Below, one piece after another: positions 25,068 to 34,081 of a stretch of 64,000 nucleotides of DNA. The position numbers and the translations under genes were made by a program. The stretch comes from a virus. The stretch lies in the IMG/VR virus record IMGVR_UViG_3300042330_000433, positions 1-64,000 of that record; one strand, given 5' to 3'. Numbering within the stretch: position 1 is the stretch's first letter; each line of letters opens with the position of its first letter. The notes below the pieces were generated by a model. The model did not search any database. It was not told the origin of the DNA and saw nothing but the letters and a program-made list of their open reading frames with translations.

Positions 25068-25532
25068 ATGATTACTACAAAAGAAGCAATTACTAAATAT
25101 GGAAAACCAACTCAAGAAGGAAAATATTTAGTATCGATTGATTTACCATATCCAATGAGATTAGCATGGGATTTAAAAACTACAGTTAATAAAATGAGAT
25201 GTCATAAATTAGTTGCTGATAATTTTAAAAAAGTATTTTTAGAATTAAAAGAAGTATATGGTTATGAAAAATTAAAAGAATTAGGAATTGATTTATTTGG
25301 TGGTTGTTTTAATTTTAGAGCAATGCGTGGAGGTTCAGATTATTCTCGTCATAGTTGGGGAATAGCAATTGATTTAGATCCTGAAAGAAATTTATTAAAA
25401 GAAACTTCAAAAACAGCAAGATTTGCACGTCCAGAATATAAAGCAATGATAGATATTTTCTACAAACATGGATTTGTTTCTTTAGGACGTGAAAAAAATT
25501 ATGATTGGATGCATTTTGAAATAAAAAATTAA
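25068..25532 (+). CDS. endolysin, M15-family peptidase
   Basis: 154 residues. It carries the zinc site of the M15 (VanY/L-Ala-D-Glu peptidase) family: [13 protein letters not shown] with H95 and D102, and DWMHFE with H149; the Glu after it (E151) and the conserved Gly-rich approach fit too. It cleaves the peptide part of peptidoglycan at the end of infection. It has no signal peptide, so it needs a holin or holin-like hole. It sits in the middle of the lysis cassette. Confidence 0.9.
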   Translation: MITTKEAITKYGKPTQEGKYLVSIDLPYPMRLAWDLKTTVNKMRCHKLVADNFKKVFLELKEVYGYEKLKELGIDLFGGCFNFRAMRGGSDYSRHSWGIAIDLDPERNLLKETSKTARFARPEYKAMIDIFYKHGFVSLGREKNYDWMHFEIKN

Positions 25533-25534
25533 AT

Positions 25535-26137
25535 ATGAATACAAATATAAAATATATTATAATTGGAATAGCAATTTTACTGTTATCTTTTTTTATAGGT
25601 AGATGGACTAGTCCAAAAGAAATTAAAAATATCAAAGTAACTGTACCTGAAATATCAGGTAAATCACCTATTATAATCAATCCTAAGCCACTTATTCAAG
25701 TAAAAGATAGTTTGATATACAAAGACAGTTTAATTGTCACAGAAAACCCTTTTAATAAAGAATTAGCTGATAAATATATTAGTTTAGAATCTGAAACAGC
25801 ACGTTTAAAAGAATATATAAATTCAATTCAAATTAGAAAATATCAAATTCCTTTTGAAAATGATACTATTAAAATTGTTGGTGATGTTGAAGTACAAGGT
25901 ACATTAAATTCTTTAAAATATAATTGGACAATTAAAGAAAGAAAATTAGATGTTCCTGTAAAAATTAATAAATCAACTTTTAAAGTATTAGTTGGTGGTG
26001 GTATATCTAACACTAAAGAATTAGATAAATTTAACTTTACTGGTAATGCAGGTATTCAAACAACAAATGGTAATGTTATATTAGGTGGTTATAGTTTTGA
26101 TCAATCTATATCATTAACATATTTAATAAAATTATAA
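25535..26137 (+). CDS. membrane-anchored lysis-cassette protein (200 aa)
   Basis: 200 residues. An N-terminal membrane segment (about 6-23, KYIIIGIAILLLSFFIGRW) precedes a long periplasmic part with a helical stretch near 66-95. The last 50 residues alternate polar and apolar residues with many Gly (VGGGISNTKEL, LGGYSFDQSISLTYLIKL), the pattern of outer-membrane beta-hairpins. I recall proteins with this general layout beside endolysin genes in Bacteroidota phages, without a proven role. It could be a holin accessory, or a one-piece spanin reaching both membranes (inference). Confidence 0.6.
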   Translation: MNTNIKYIIIGIAILLLSFFIGRWTSPKEIKNIKVTVPEISGKSPIIINPKPLIQVKDSLIYKDSLIVTENPFNKELADKYISLESETARLKEYINSIQIRKYQIPFENDTIKIVGDVEVQGTLNSLKYNWTIKERKLDVPVKINKSTFKVLVGGGISNTKELDKFNFTGNAGIQTTNGNVILGGYSFDQSISLTYLIKL

Positions 26138-26379
26138 TGAAAATAAGTACACTAGATGGTGAATTTTTTATACTTAATGGTTTACCATACAAAATAAATG
26201 ATCATTCATATACTTTTTTAAGTGAAAGATTTGATATAGTTAATAAATATACAGGTATATCATTGTTAACAAGAGGTTCACATTATTCAAATGTGGAAGT
26301 TAACACAATATTTTATAATACAATTGAAGATTTTGGTCTTGCAATAATACCTGTTTTTACAACTAGAAAAGTTGTTTAA
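26137..26379 (+). CDS. small hypothetical protein (80 aa)
   Basis: Not recognised. 80 residues, beta-rich (ISTLDGEFFILNGLPYKIND), with no membrane segment. One-base overlap (TAATG) with the previous gene, so it is translated with the lysis cassette. It is the last gene before a new promoter. Confidence 0.6.
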   Translation: MKISTLDGEFFILNGLPYKINDHSYTFLSERFDIVNKYTGISLLTRGSHYSNVEVNTIFYNTIEDFGLAIIPVFTTRKVV

Positions 26380-26408
26380 AATATTTATATAAAATAATTA
26401 CAAAAAAA

Positions 26409-26440
26409 TTAGGATATGTTAAATATTTTTTGTATATTTG
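26409..26440 (+). promoter_or_regulatory. promoter of the exonuclease gene
   Basis: TTAGG (26409-26413), 19 nt, TATATTTG (26433-26440). Same TTAGGATAT-type -33 box as at 2878, and no conserved upstream element. Confidence 0.75.
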
Positions 26441-26465
26441 CATATAAATTATTAAAAAATAAAAT

Positions 26466-27398
26466 ATGAATTTATTAGAAATTAAAGAATTTTTACGAAA
26501 TCGTCCAGGATATATTAAAGAAGGTGGTAAAAGATTAAGAGATCATTTAAGAAATAAAGGTTTTGAAACTACAATAAAAGATTGTAAAGAAGCTTTAAGA
26601 CAATGTAGACAAGAAAATACAAACATTACAAATAAAGTTAAAACAAAAACAGCAAGAGTATTAATTTATGATTTAGAAACATCACCTAATATTGGTTGGT
26701 TTTGGAGAGCTGGTTATAAACAAAATATAATGCCTAATCAAATTACAAAAGAAAGAGCTATTATATGTGTATCATATAAATGGTTAGGTGAAGATCAAGT
26801 TTATAATTTATCTTGGGATAAAAATCAAAATGATAAATTTTTAATTGAACAATTTGTAGAAGTATTAAATGAAGCAGATTTAATTGTAGCTCACAACGGA
26901 GATAATTTTGATATTAAATGGTTAAAAACTAGAGCTTTATATCATAGAATTCCAATGCTTCCAAATTATAAACAATTTGATACTTTAAAATTAGCTAAAT
27001 CTAAATTATATTTAAATTCAAATAGATTAGATTATATATCTAAATTTTTAGGATTTGAAGGTAAAATACAAACTACACCTGATTTATGGAATAAAGTAGT
27101 TATGTTAAATGATAGATCTGCAATGAAAGATATGTTAGATTATTGTGATGAAGATGTTAGACAACTTGAAAAAGTATATAATGAATTACAATATTTAGAT
27201 AACCCTAGAGTTCATGCAGGTGTTTTAAATGGTGAAGTTAAATACAGTTCACCAATTAGTGGTAATTACAATTTAGAATTAGTTAAATCAGTAACTACTA
27301 ATACAGGAACTATTAAAAGAATAATGAAAGATTTAGACAATGATAGAATATTTGAAATGTCTAATACAAACTATTTAAAATATAAATTAAATAAATAA
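26466..27398 (+). CDS. DEDDy-family 3'-5' exonuclease
   Basis: 310 residues. An N-terminal helical domain (1-60) is basic and may bind DNA. The exonuclease core has all four acidic motifs: Y-D-L-E-T (D69, E71), H-N-G-D-N-F-D (D146, D149), and a final Y-x-x-x-D (Y226, D230) of the DEDDy type found in DNA polymerase proofreading domains. No polymerase domain follows, so it is a free-standing exonuclease, perhaps for recombination, host DNA breakdown or trimming of ends. It has its own promoter and terminator, standing as an independent unit inside the structural gene block. Its C-terminal 80 residues are not assigned. Confidence 0.85.
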   Translation: MNLLEIKEFLRNRPGYIKEGGKRLRDHLRNKGFETTIKDCKEALRQCRQENTNITNKVKTKTARVLIYDLETSPNIGWFWRAGYKQNIMPNQITKERAIICVSYKWLGEDQVYNLSWDKNQNDKFLIEQFVEVLNEADLIVAHNGDNFDIKWLKTRALYHRIPMLPNYKQFDTLKLAKSKLYLNSNRLDYISKFLGFEGKIQTTPDLWNKVVMLNDRSAMKDMLDYCDEDVRQLEKVYNELQYLDNPRVHAGVLNGEVKYSSPISGNYNLELVKSVTTNTGTIKRIMKDLDNDRIFEMSNTNYLKYKLNK

Positions 27399-27406
27399 AT
27401 ATTAAC

Positions 27407-27445
27407 GAAGCCTCTTGACTCATTGTTGAGAGGCTTCTGTTTTTT
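27407..27445 (+). terminator. rho-independent terminator after the exonuclease
   Basis: GAAGCCTCT (27407-27415) pairs with AGAGGCTTC (27429-27437), followed by TGTTTTTT. An HNH gene starts 9 nt downstream. Confidence 0.9.
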
Positions 27446-27453
27446 ATAGATAT

Positions 27454-27939
27454 ATGAAAATTTGTAATAAATGTAAATTGGAAAAAGACTTTATAGAATT
27501 TTATAAAAATAATGCAACTAAAGATAATTATACTTATTATTGTAAAGATTGTATAAAAAAATATAAAGAGGATAATAAAGATAAAATTAATAAAAAAAGA
27601 AGAGAATATAAATTAAAACAAAAATTAATTAATCCTAAGTTTAATTTAATAAAAAATTTAAGACATAGAATAGGAATGGCTTTTAAAGCTAAATATTGGA
27701 GAAAAGATAATACAACTCAATATATATTAGGTTCTGATTTTAATACTGTTAAAGAATATTTAGAATCTAAATTTTTAGAAAATATGTCTTGGGAAAATAG
27801 AAATTTATGGCATATAGATCATATCATTCCTTTATCTTTAGCAAATACTGAAGAAGAATTAATAAAATTATGCCATTACACAAATCTTCAACCACTTTGG
27901 GCAGAAGATAATATTAAAAAATCAAATAAATTAATATGA
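27454..27939 (+). CDS. HNH homing-type endonuclease
   Basis: 161 residues. An N-terminal zinc knuckle (CNKCKLEKDFIEFY, with a second pair CKDC near 31-34) precedes a basic linker and the HNH core WHIDHIIPLSLA (about 122-133), closed by N-L-Q-P-L-W-A-E-D-N and K-S-N-K. This is the typical layout of free-standing phage HNH nucleases. Directly after a terminator and overlapping the next gene by 4 nt (ATGA), it looks like an insertion between the exonuclease unit and the tail genes. How the downstream genes are transcribed is unclear, because no promoter is left in the 8-nt gap. Confidence 0.85.
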   Translation: MKICNKCKLEKDFIEFYKNNATKDNYTYYCKDCIKKYKEDNKDKINKKRREYKLKQKLINPKFNLIKNLRHRIGMAFKAKYWRKDNTTQYILGSDFNTVKEYLESKFLENMSWENRNLWHIDHIIPLSLANTEEELIKLCHYTNLQPLWAEDNIKKSNKLI

Positions 27940-28625
27940 TATTAGAAAAAATTATTTATGACGTAAGAGAGTCATTAAAACAGTATACTGATGATTCAGA
28001 ATTATCAAATGAATATATTACATATTTGTATGGTATTAAACGCGCAAAATATCTTCGCCAAGATTTGAACAATTATCAAAGAACTACAGATTTATCTATC
28101 ACCCAAACATTATGTTTAGGATTAGAGGAAGTTTCAGTTAATGAATGTGGTTTAGATTTTGATTGTGAAACTATATTAAGAACTAAAAAACAAATACCTC
28201 AACCATTAGAATTACATATTAAATCAGCTTTAACAACTGTTAAACCAACTGTTAGAACAGCTATACCTTTTAATTTTGTAAGTAAGCAACGTGCTATATA
28301 TAGTAAAAATTCACCTTTTAATAAAGCTGTATTTGCTTTTTTAGATAATGATAGATATATTTACATATTGAGTACAAATAATGCTCATAAATTAATAGAG
28401 TGTTTAACAATTACTGGTATATTTGAAGATCCATTAGAATTATTAAATTATACAAATTGTTGTGATTGTAATGATGCTATACCTTGTTTTAATAAAATGA
28501 CAAGTAATTATCCATTACAACCTCATTATATTGATTTAATTAAAAATGAAATTGTAAGTGAAGAACTTAAAAAATTAAGAATTTCAGAAGATGAAATAAA
28601 TAATAGTGTAGATGACAAGCAATAA
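27936..28625 (+). CDS. tail/neck structural protein (229 aa)
   Basis: 229 residues. A helical start with YLYGIKRAKYLRQDLN is followed by a central alpha/beta part and a Cys-rich patch CCDCND (about 177-182). crAss-like phages encode a protein of this size and start in the same place, before the tube gene. I take it as a ring or tail-hub component. The acidic C-terminus overlaps the next gene by 14 nt. Confidence 0.6.
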   Translation: MILEKIIYDVRESLKQYTDDSELSNEYITYLYGIKRAKYLRQDLNNYQRTTDLSITQTLCLGLEEVSVNECGLDFDCETILRTKKQIPQPLELHIKSALTTVKPTVRTAIPFNFVSKQRAIYSKNSPFNKAVFAFLDNDRYIYILSTNNAHKLIECLTITGIFEDPLELLNYTNCCDCNDAIPCFNKMTSNYPLQPHYIDLIKNEIVSEELKKLRISEDEINNSVDDKQ

Positions 28626-29136
28626 AAATCCTAGAACTGAAGGCAAAATTAAAACACATTTTGGAATGAAAGATTATTTTAAATATTTTAAAAAAGAATA
28701 TCCTACTATAGATATTACCAATAAAAAATATTATGACATAATTGCAGATTTTAATGAAAAAATATGTGAATTAATTATTAATGATAATGTTGAATATAAC
28801 TTACCAAATTTAGGTTCTTCATTATGTGTTAAAAAAACTAAAAAAGTACCTAAGATTGTAGATGGTAAATTACTAAATACAACTCCTGTAGATTGGGTAG
28901 CTACAAATAAATTATGGAATGAAGATGAAGAAGCTAAAGAAAAGAAACTTTTAGTTAGATATAGTAATTATCATACTTCAAAATATGTTTTTAGAATTTA
29001 TTTTAAAAAATATGTTTATCCATTTAAAAACAAAAAATATTTCAAATTTAAATCTAATAGAACATTCGCAAGATTATTAGCTAAAAGAATTAAAGATGAA
29101 GAACAAGACAAATATGATGCATTTTTATTATACTAA
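28612..29136 (+). CDS. putative HU/IHF-like DNA-binding or structural protein (174 aa)
   Basis: 174 residues, very basic. Residues 38-72 (KKYYDIIADFNEKICELIIND, then YNLPNLGSSLCVKKTKK) follow the HU/IHF pattern of a helix pair and then a strand with L-P-x-L-G-x-x-x-V. The C-terminal half is rich in Lys, Phe and Tyr. IHF-like proteins are reported in the tail gene region of crAss-like phages, which agrees. The similarity is weak, and it may instead be a structural protein that uses the same fold. Confidence 0.5.
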   Translation: MTSNKNPRTEGKIKTHFGMKDYFKYFKKEYPTIDITNKKYYDIIADFNEKICELIINDNVEYNLPNLGSSLCVKKTKKVPKIVDGKLLNTTPVDWVATNKLWNEDEEAKEKKLLVRYSNYHTSKYVFRIYFKKYVYPFKNKKYFKFKSNRTFARLLAKRIKDEEQDKYDAFLLY

Positions 29137-29139
29137 AAT

Positions 29140-29853
29140 ATGACAAATTCAAATTACAAATCGTTAGGTTCAATTATATGGTCTTTATTAAAGAATCCAT
29201 TAGCTGAACAATTAACATACGAAGAAGCTGCTGAGTATGCTTTAGAAGGAATTAAATTACTTGGTGCGCCAGTTATATATTTATCTAAAGTAGAACGGAA
29301 AGTTTTACAATTACATAAAACAGATATACCTTGTGATTTATTATACATAGAAGGTGTTAAATATTTTGGAAATAACAGTGAAGGTGTAGCTATGAGAGAA
29401 GCTACAAATTCTTTTCATATTGATTCAAATCAATTAGAATCAAATGATTATGGAAATAATGAGTTTACTTATAAAATACAAAAAGGTATTTTGTTTAGTT
29501 CAATGGCTGAAGGGTGTGTAGATATTGCTTATAAAGGTATTGCTACAGATGATGAAGGTTATCCTTTAATACCAGATAATCAAAAAGTTCAATTAGCTTT
29601 AGAATACTATATTTTAAGTAGATATTTAGAACCACTATGGTTAATGGGTAAAGTAACAGATAAAGCTTTTGAATATATTCAACAAAAAAGATTTTTCTAT
29701 ATGGCTAGTGCACAAACAGGTGTAATGATGCCTAGTATAGATAAAATGGAAAGTTTAATGAATGGTATTAATAGATTGATTGTAAATACAACTTCTCACA
29801 AAGATAGCTTTAAAAAATTAGGAGAAAAAGAATATATAAAAAAATATAATTAA
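29140..29853 (+). CDS. putative tail connector/ring protein (237 aa)
   Basis: 237 residues. A helical N-terminus (AEQLTYEEAAEYALEGIKLLGAP), a central beta-rich stretch, then helices with VQLALEYYILSRYLEPLWLMGKV and a basic end. Position directly before the tube/muzzle gene and this secondary-structure order fit a podovirus-type adaptor (P22 gp4 or T7 gp11 class). Assignment by analogy only. Confidence 0.6.
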   Translation: MTNSNYKSLGSIIWSLLKNPLAEQLTYEEAAEYALEGIKLLGAPVIYLSKVERKVLQLHKTDIPCDLLYIEGVKYFGNNSEGVAMREATNSFHIDSNQLESNDYGNNEFTYKIQKGILFSSMAEGCVDIAYKGIATDDEGYPLIPDNQKVQLALEYYILSRYLEPLWLMGKVTDKAFEYIQQKRFFYMASAQTGVMMPSIDKMESLMNGINRLIVNTTSHKDSFKKLGEKEYIKKYN

Positions 29854-29855
29854 CA

Positions 29856-32800
29856 ATGAATAAATCCGTAACTCAGACTTATAATGGAATGCAACAAGAC
29901 CTTACTAAGTCTAAATTCTCAAATAATTTTTATTTTGAAGGTAAAAATATTAGAATTGTTACAACTGATTCACAAAGTACAAATTCTGTAACTAATGAAA
30001 AAGGTAATTCTTTAATACTTTCTATACCTACTCCTATAATAAATTATACTACAAAAATTATAACTTATGGTTTAAACACTTTAAGTTATACAACTGATGA
30101 AATTAATAATACTTATTTTATATCTGGATTTTCATATGGACAATCTGGAAATCAAGTAATTGTTGGTCATTGTACAATAAGAAATAATATTATTTTATTT
30201 ACAACTGATAATAATGGTTTTGATTGTATTTGGAAAGTAAATGATACTACTTATAATATAGAATTATTATATTTAAGAAATTTAGGTTTTAGTACAAATA
30301 ATCCTATACAATGTATTAATAATTATGAAAATGAAATAATTGATAAAATATATTGGGTAGATGGTAAACATCAAACAAGATTTTTAAATATATATAATTC
30401 AATTGCAAATTTAGATGCTGAAAATTTAATAGATTTAAGTATTAATAATATTCAATTTGTTGGAACTTTTAATTTAGATCAACCTGAAATAATTGATGTA
30501 TTACAAGGTAGTATTCATACTGCAGGTGTTATACAATATGCTTATAATTTATATAGAATAAATGGAACTCAAACTAAAATTAGTCCGCTAAGTGAACAAG
30601 TTGCTTTAGATAAAGGAACTGATAGTGGAGGCGGTGGTGTTAATGAAATTGTAGGTTCATTACCTGTTATAAAAATTGATAATATTGATCCAACTTATAC
30701 TAATATAAGATTATATGCTGTAAAATACACTTCATTCAATGAAACACCTGAAATATCTCTAATATTAGATAGAAGTATAAATGATGTAAGTGAGATTATA
30801 TATTATGATGATGGTAATATTATAAATACAATTAGTTTAGAAGAATTTTTATTTTTAGGTTCTGATATAATTATACCTAAACATATTAATACTAAAGAAA
30901 ACAGATTATTTTTTGCAAATTATAAAGAAAATAATTTTGATATAAATACATATGGTGAAGTAAATAGTATTGATACTAGAGCATATTCTTTTCCAACAAG
31001 TTCAACAACAGTTAATGTTTATAATTCATTATATGATAACTCTGGTATACTAGATTCATTAGAAGCACCAATAACAATTAATTCTTCCGTAATATCTGGA
31101 GCAACAATTGTACCTTATGAAAATTCTACTATTAATATTAATTATGATGTTAATAATAAACAATTTAATAATAATATTATTGGTGGTGAAGGTGCTTATT
31201 TAAAATATAAACTTGTAAGAAATCAAGTTGGCGGTATCAATTTTACAACTGAAGATACTAAAGGTAAGTTTTTAAAAGATAATGAGATATACAGATTAGG
31301 TATTCAATTTTATAATAAATATGGTCAAAATAGTTTACCTAAATGGATTGCTGATTTTAAAACAATTGTTGTAGGAAACCAATCTAATTTAAATGGATAT
31401 TATGCTTCTATTGAAATTACATTAAAACCTTTATTTTATACATGGTTAGCTAATAATAATAATTTTTTAGATGAAAATGGTAATTATGATGATGCTTTAA
31501 AACCAGTAGGTTATAAATTATTAAGAGCTGAAAGAACATTATTAGATAAAACTATTATTTGTCAAGGTTTAATTAACGGTATGTTATCTCAAGTTATTGG
31601 TGATGATACTGGTGGTTCTGGTGGAATTGATGCAGCGGCTATTATACGAGCAAACAATGGTTTAAAAATACCGTCAATGATGCGTAGATTTGATGAATAT
31701 TTATGTCCAATGTGGAGAAATGAATGTTATTCTAGACTTGATAAATTTACAGGTGATCATCCTGAATTTGTTAATAATTTTATACCTTTTGAAGTAAATG
31801 GAGATGCTGCTAATGAAGTTTATAAAGCTACAGAAGCTGATCGATGGACTGCTGGTACATATCAATTTACTAAATTAATGCAATTATTTTCACCTGAAGT
31901 AATGTTTAATAGTTTACAATCACTTGGGGATTGCACTTTAGTTAATATAGGTGGATTTGAAAATGATTTTAATTCTTCTTGGGCTCAAGTAAGACAAGTA
32001 AAAACTAAAGAAGTTACAACAGATGGTAAAACTTTTAATGCAATATCTCCACATGATATTAAAGCTTATGATACTGGAAACTTTCAATTAAATTTTGGTG
32101 AAAGAGATCAAATTCAATTTCATGGTTTTTTTGGACACGGTCAAGATGATGAAATAAATTTTGTTCAAACATTTAGAAAATATACTGGTAATTTTATAAA
32201 TTCAAATACATTAAACACTCATAAAAATATTTATGGTATACCTTTACTTGTTGAAAAAGGTCAAGGTAGAACTAGTTATAATAATGACCCAGATATGGTT
32301 TTCTATAATTCTTTAGAAAATTTATCAGCAGATAGAGTTTTAAACTTTGTAAATACTTGGGGTGCTAAAAATATTACATTTGCTTTAGGTAATGATACTT
32401 TAGATACTGAAAATAGAGAAGGTATGGAAGAATTATATACAAATTCTGGTATAATGGATAGTGGTACAGGTTTAATATGTGAATTTAGAATACCTCAAGC
32501 ATTAGTATATCTTGGAAATATATACGGTGGTAATTCTTATGAGTCTAAAAAAAGAACTAATTATATTGAAATTGGAACATATAATGATATTATCAATAAT
32601 ATATATAATTGTAAACACGCAGGTGATACTTTTATATCTAATTTTAAATTTACAAAATTAGTAAAAACAGATACTGAAGTTTATTCAAAAAATTCTTTTC
32701 AATTTACAGAAATTGTAGAATTTAGAGTTGAAACAACTGTTGATTTAAAAAATAGAAATGATCTTTCAATAGAAGAATGGGATGCTAGATTTCAACCAAG

Positions 32801-33944
32801 ATATGAAGAATATCAAAAATATAATAAAGTGTATTCACAAGAACCTACTTTAATATTAAGAAGAGATTTGGATTATAAATTTAAAAGAGTAGATTCTTTT
32901 GACACTAATGTAATATGTAGTAAATTAAAATCTCCAGGTGAAGTAATTGATAATTGGACAGATATTGAAGTTAATAATATATTAACATTAAAAGGACAGT
33001 TTGGACCAATCAATTGTTTACATTCTCATAAAGATGAATTATATACTTTACAAGATACAGGTTTTGCAAGATTATCAATTAATCCTAGAGTTCAAGTTCA
33101 AGGTGATGATGGTTTAGCTTTACAATTAGGAACTGGTCAAGTATTAGATGATTACAATTATATTTCTACAGAATCAGGAACTTTAAATAAATGGTCAGTA
33201 ATTAGCTCACCATCTACACTATATTACTACGATACTTTAAATAAGTCATTAAATAGTTTTACAGGTGGTTTAAAAGGATTGTCTGATGAAAAAGGTATGC
33301 ATATATACTTTACAAATAATACTGTCTTAAATAGTCTTAAAATAGATAATCCATTAATTGGTACAGGTGTAAGTGCAGGATATGATTATATTAATAATGA
33401 ATTATTTATGAGTTTTCATCAACCTAATCCATTTACAATATGTTACAATGAAAGTAAACAATATTTTACAAGTTTTTATGATTATATTCCTAATAGATAT
33501 ATTTCAAAAGGTCATTATTTAATTACTACAAATCCTGCTAATAATAGTATTTACTTACAATATGCAGGAGAATATAATACTTTTTATGGTGTTAAATATC
33601 CTTCTAGTGTTACATTTAATGTTAATCCAGAACCAACTAAAGATTGTGTATTTAACAATATTAATTTTAAATCTGATGTTACTTTAAATAATGTAGATCA
33701 AGTAAATAGAACATTAACTCATATACAAGCTTATAATGACTATCAAGATAGTGGTTTAATACCATTAATTGTTGGTAGAAATAATAATCTTAGACGTAAG
33801 TTTAGAGATTGGAATGCTTTAATACCTAGACAAAGTAGAAATAGAATTAGATCTCCTTATATGAAACTTAAAGTTCAGTTTACAAATCCTGATAATTTAA
33901 AAATGATATTACACGATTTAAACATTTATTATACAACATATTAA
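29856..33944 (+). CDS. tail tubular/muzzle protein (P22 gp10-like stabilisation protein)
   Basis: 1362 residues. The opening (TYNGMQQDLTKSKFSNNFYFEGKNIRIVT) is characteristic of the large crAss-like tail tube protein, called muzzle in phi-crAss001 and related to P22 gp10 and T7 gp12. The body is made of beta-propeller-like repeats with many Asn, Tyr and Thr. The C-terminal region includes GRNNNLRRKFRDWNALIPRQ (about 1308-1327) and ends in a beta strand. It forms the wide lower tail tube through which DNA and cargo proteins leave. It shares an operon with the small connector genes before it. A promoter and terminator follow. Confidence 0.88.
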   Translation: MNKSVTQTYNGMQQDLTKSKFSNNFYFEGKNIRIVTTDSQSTNSVTNEKGNSLILSIPTPIINYTTKIITYGLNTLSYTTDEINNTYFISGFSYGQSGNQVIVGHCTIRNNIILFTTDNNGFDCIWKVNDTTYNIELLYLRNLGFSTNNPIQCINNYENEIIDKIYWVDGKHQTRFLNIYNSIANLDAENLIDLSINNIQFVGTFNLDQPEIIDVLQGSIHTAGVIQYAYNLYRINGTQTKISPLSEQVALDKGTDSGGGGVNEIVGSLPVIKIDNIDPTYTNIRLYAVKYTSFNETPEISLILDRSINDVSEIIYYDDGNIINTISLEEFLFLGSDIIIPKHINTKENRLFFANYKENNFDINTYGEVNSIDTRAYSFPTSSTTVNVYNSLYDNSGILDSLEAPITINSSVISGATIVPYENSTININYDVNNKQFNNNIIGGEGAYLKYKLVRNQVGGINFTTEDTKGKFLKDNEIYRLGIQFYNKYGQNSLPKWIADFKTIVVGNQSNLNGYYASIEITLKPLFYTWLANNNNFLDENGNYDDALKPVGYKLLRAERTLLDKTIICQGLINGMLSQVIGDDTGGSGGIDAAAIIRANNGLKIPSMMRRFDEYLCPMWRNECYSRLDKFTGDHPEFVNNFIPFEVNGDAANEVYKATEADRWTAGTYQFTKLMQLFSPEVMFNSLQSLGDCTLVNIGGFENDFNSSWAQVRQVKTKEVTTDGKTFNAISPHDIKAYDTGNFQLNFGERDQIQFHGFFGHGQDDEINFVQTFRKYTGNFINSNTLNTHKNIYGIPLLVEKGQGRTSYNNDPDMVFYNSLENLSADRVLNFVNTWGAKNITFALGNDTLDTENREGMEELYTNSGIMDSGTGLICEFRIPQALVYLGNIYGGNSYESKKRTNYIEIGTYNDIINNIYNCKHAGDTFISNFKFTKLVKTDTEVYSKNSFQFTEIVEFRVETTVDLKNRNDLSIEEWDARFQPRYEEYQKYNKVYSQEPTLILRRDLDYKFKRVDSFDTNVICSKLKSPGEVIDNWTDIEVNNILTLKGQFGPINCLHSHKDELYTLQDTGFARLSINPRVQVQGDDGLALQLGTGQVLDDYNYISTESGTLNKWSVISSPSTLYYYDTLNKSLNSFTGGLKGLSDEKGMHIYFTNNTVLNSLKIDNPLIGTGVSAGYDYINNELFMSFHQPNPFTICYNESKQYFTSFYDYIPNRYISKGHYLITTNPANNSIYLQYAGEYNTFYGVKYPSSVTFNVNPEPTKDCVFNNINFKSDVTLNNVDQVNRTLTHIQAYNDYQDSGLIPLIVGRNNNLRRKFRDWNALIPRQSRNRIRSPYMKLKVQFTNPDNLKMILHDLNIYYTTY

Positions 33945-33973
33945 AATATAATATAAAATAAATAATAAAAAAC

Positions 33974-34004
33974 TTGTTTTATATATAAATATTTTGTATA
34001 TTTG
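33974..34004 (+). promoter_or_regulatory. promoter directly followed by a terminator
   Basis: CTTG (TTG 33974-33976), 20 nt, TATATTTG (33997-34004). Same CTTG-type -33 as at 2455. Transcription should start near 34011, only about 22 nt before a strong terminator hairpin. Confidence 0.7.
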
Positions 34005-34032
34005 TATATAACTCATTTAATAATAAATAACT

Positions 34033-34065
34033 AAGGAGAAGAATTAATTTTCTTCTCCTTTTTTT
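34033..34065 (+). terminator. rho-independent terminator / attenuator
   Basis: AAGGAGAAGAA (34033-34043) pairs with TTCTTCTCCTT (34050-34060), followed by TTTTT. It could end the muzzle transcript, or act as an attenuator for the promoter at 33974. Confidence 0.88.
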
Positions 34066-34081
34066 ATAACTAATAAATAAT

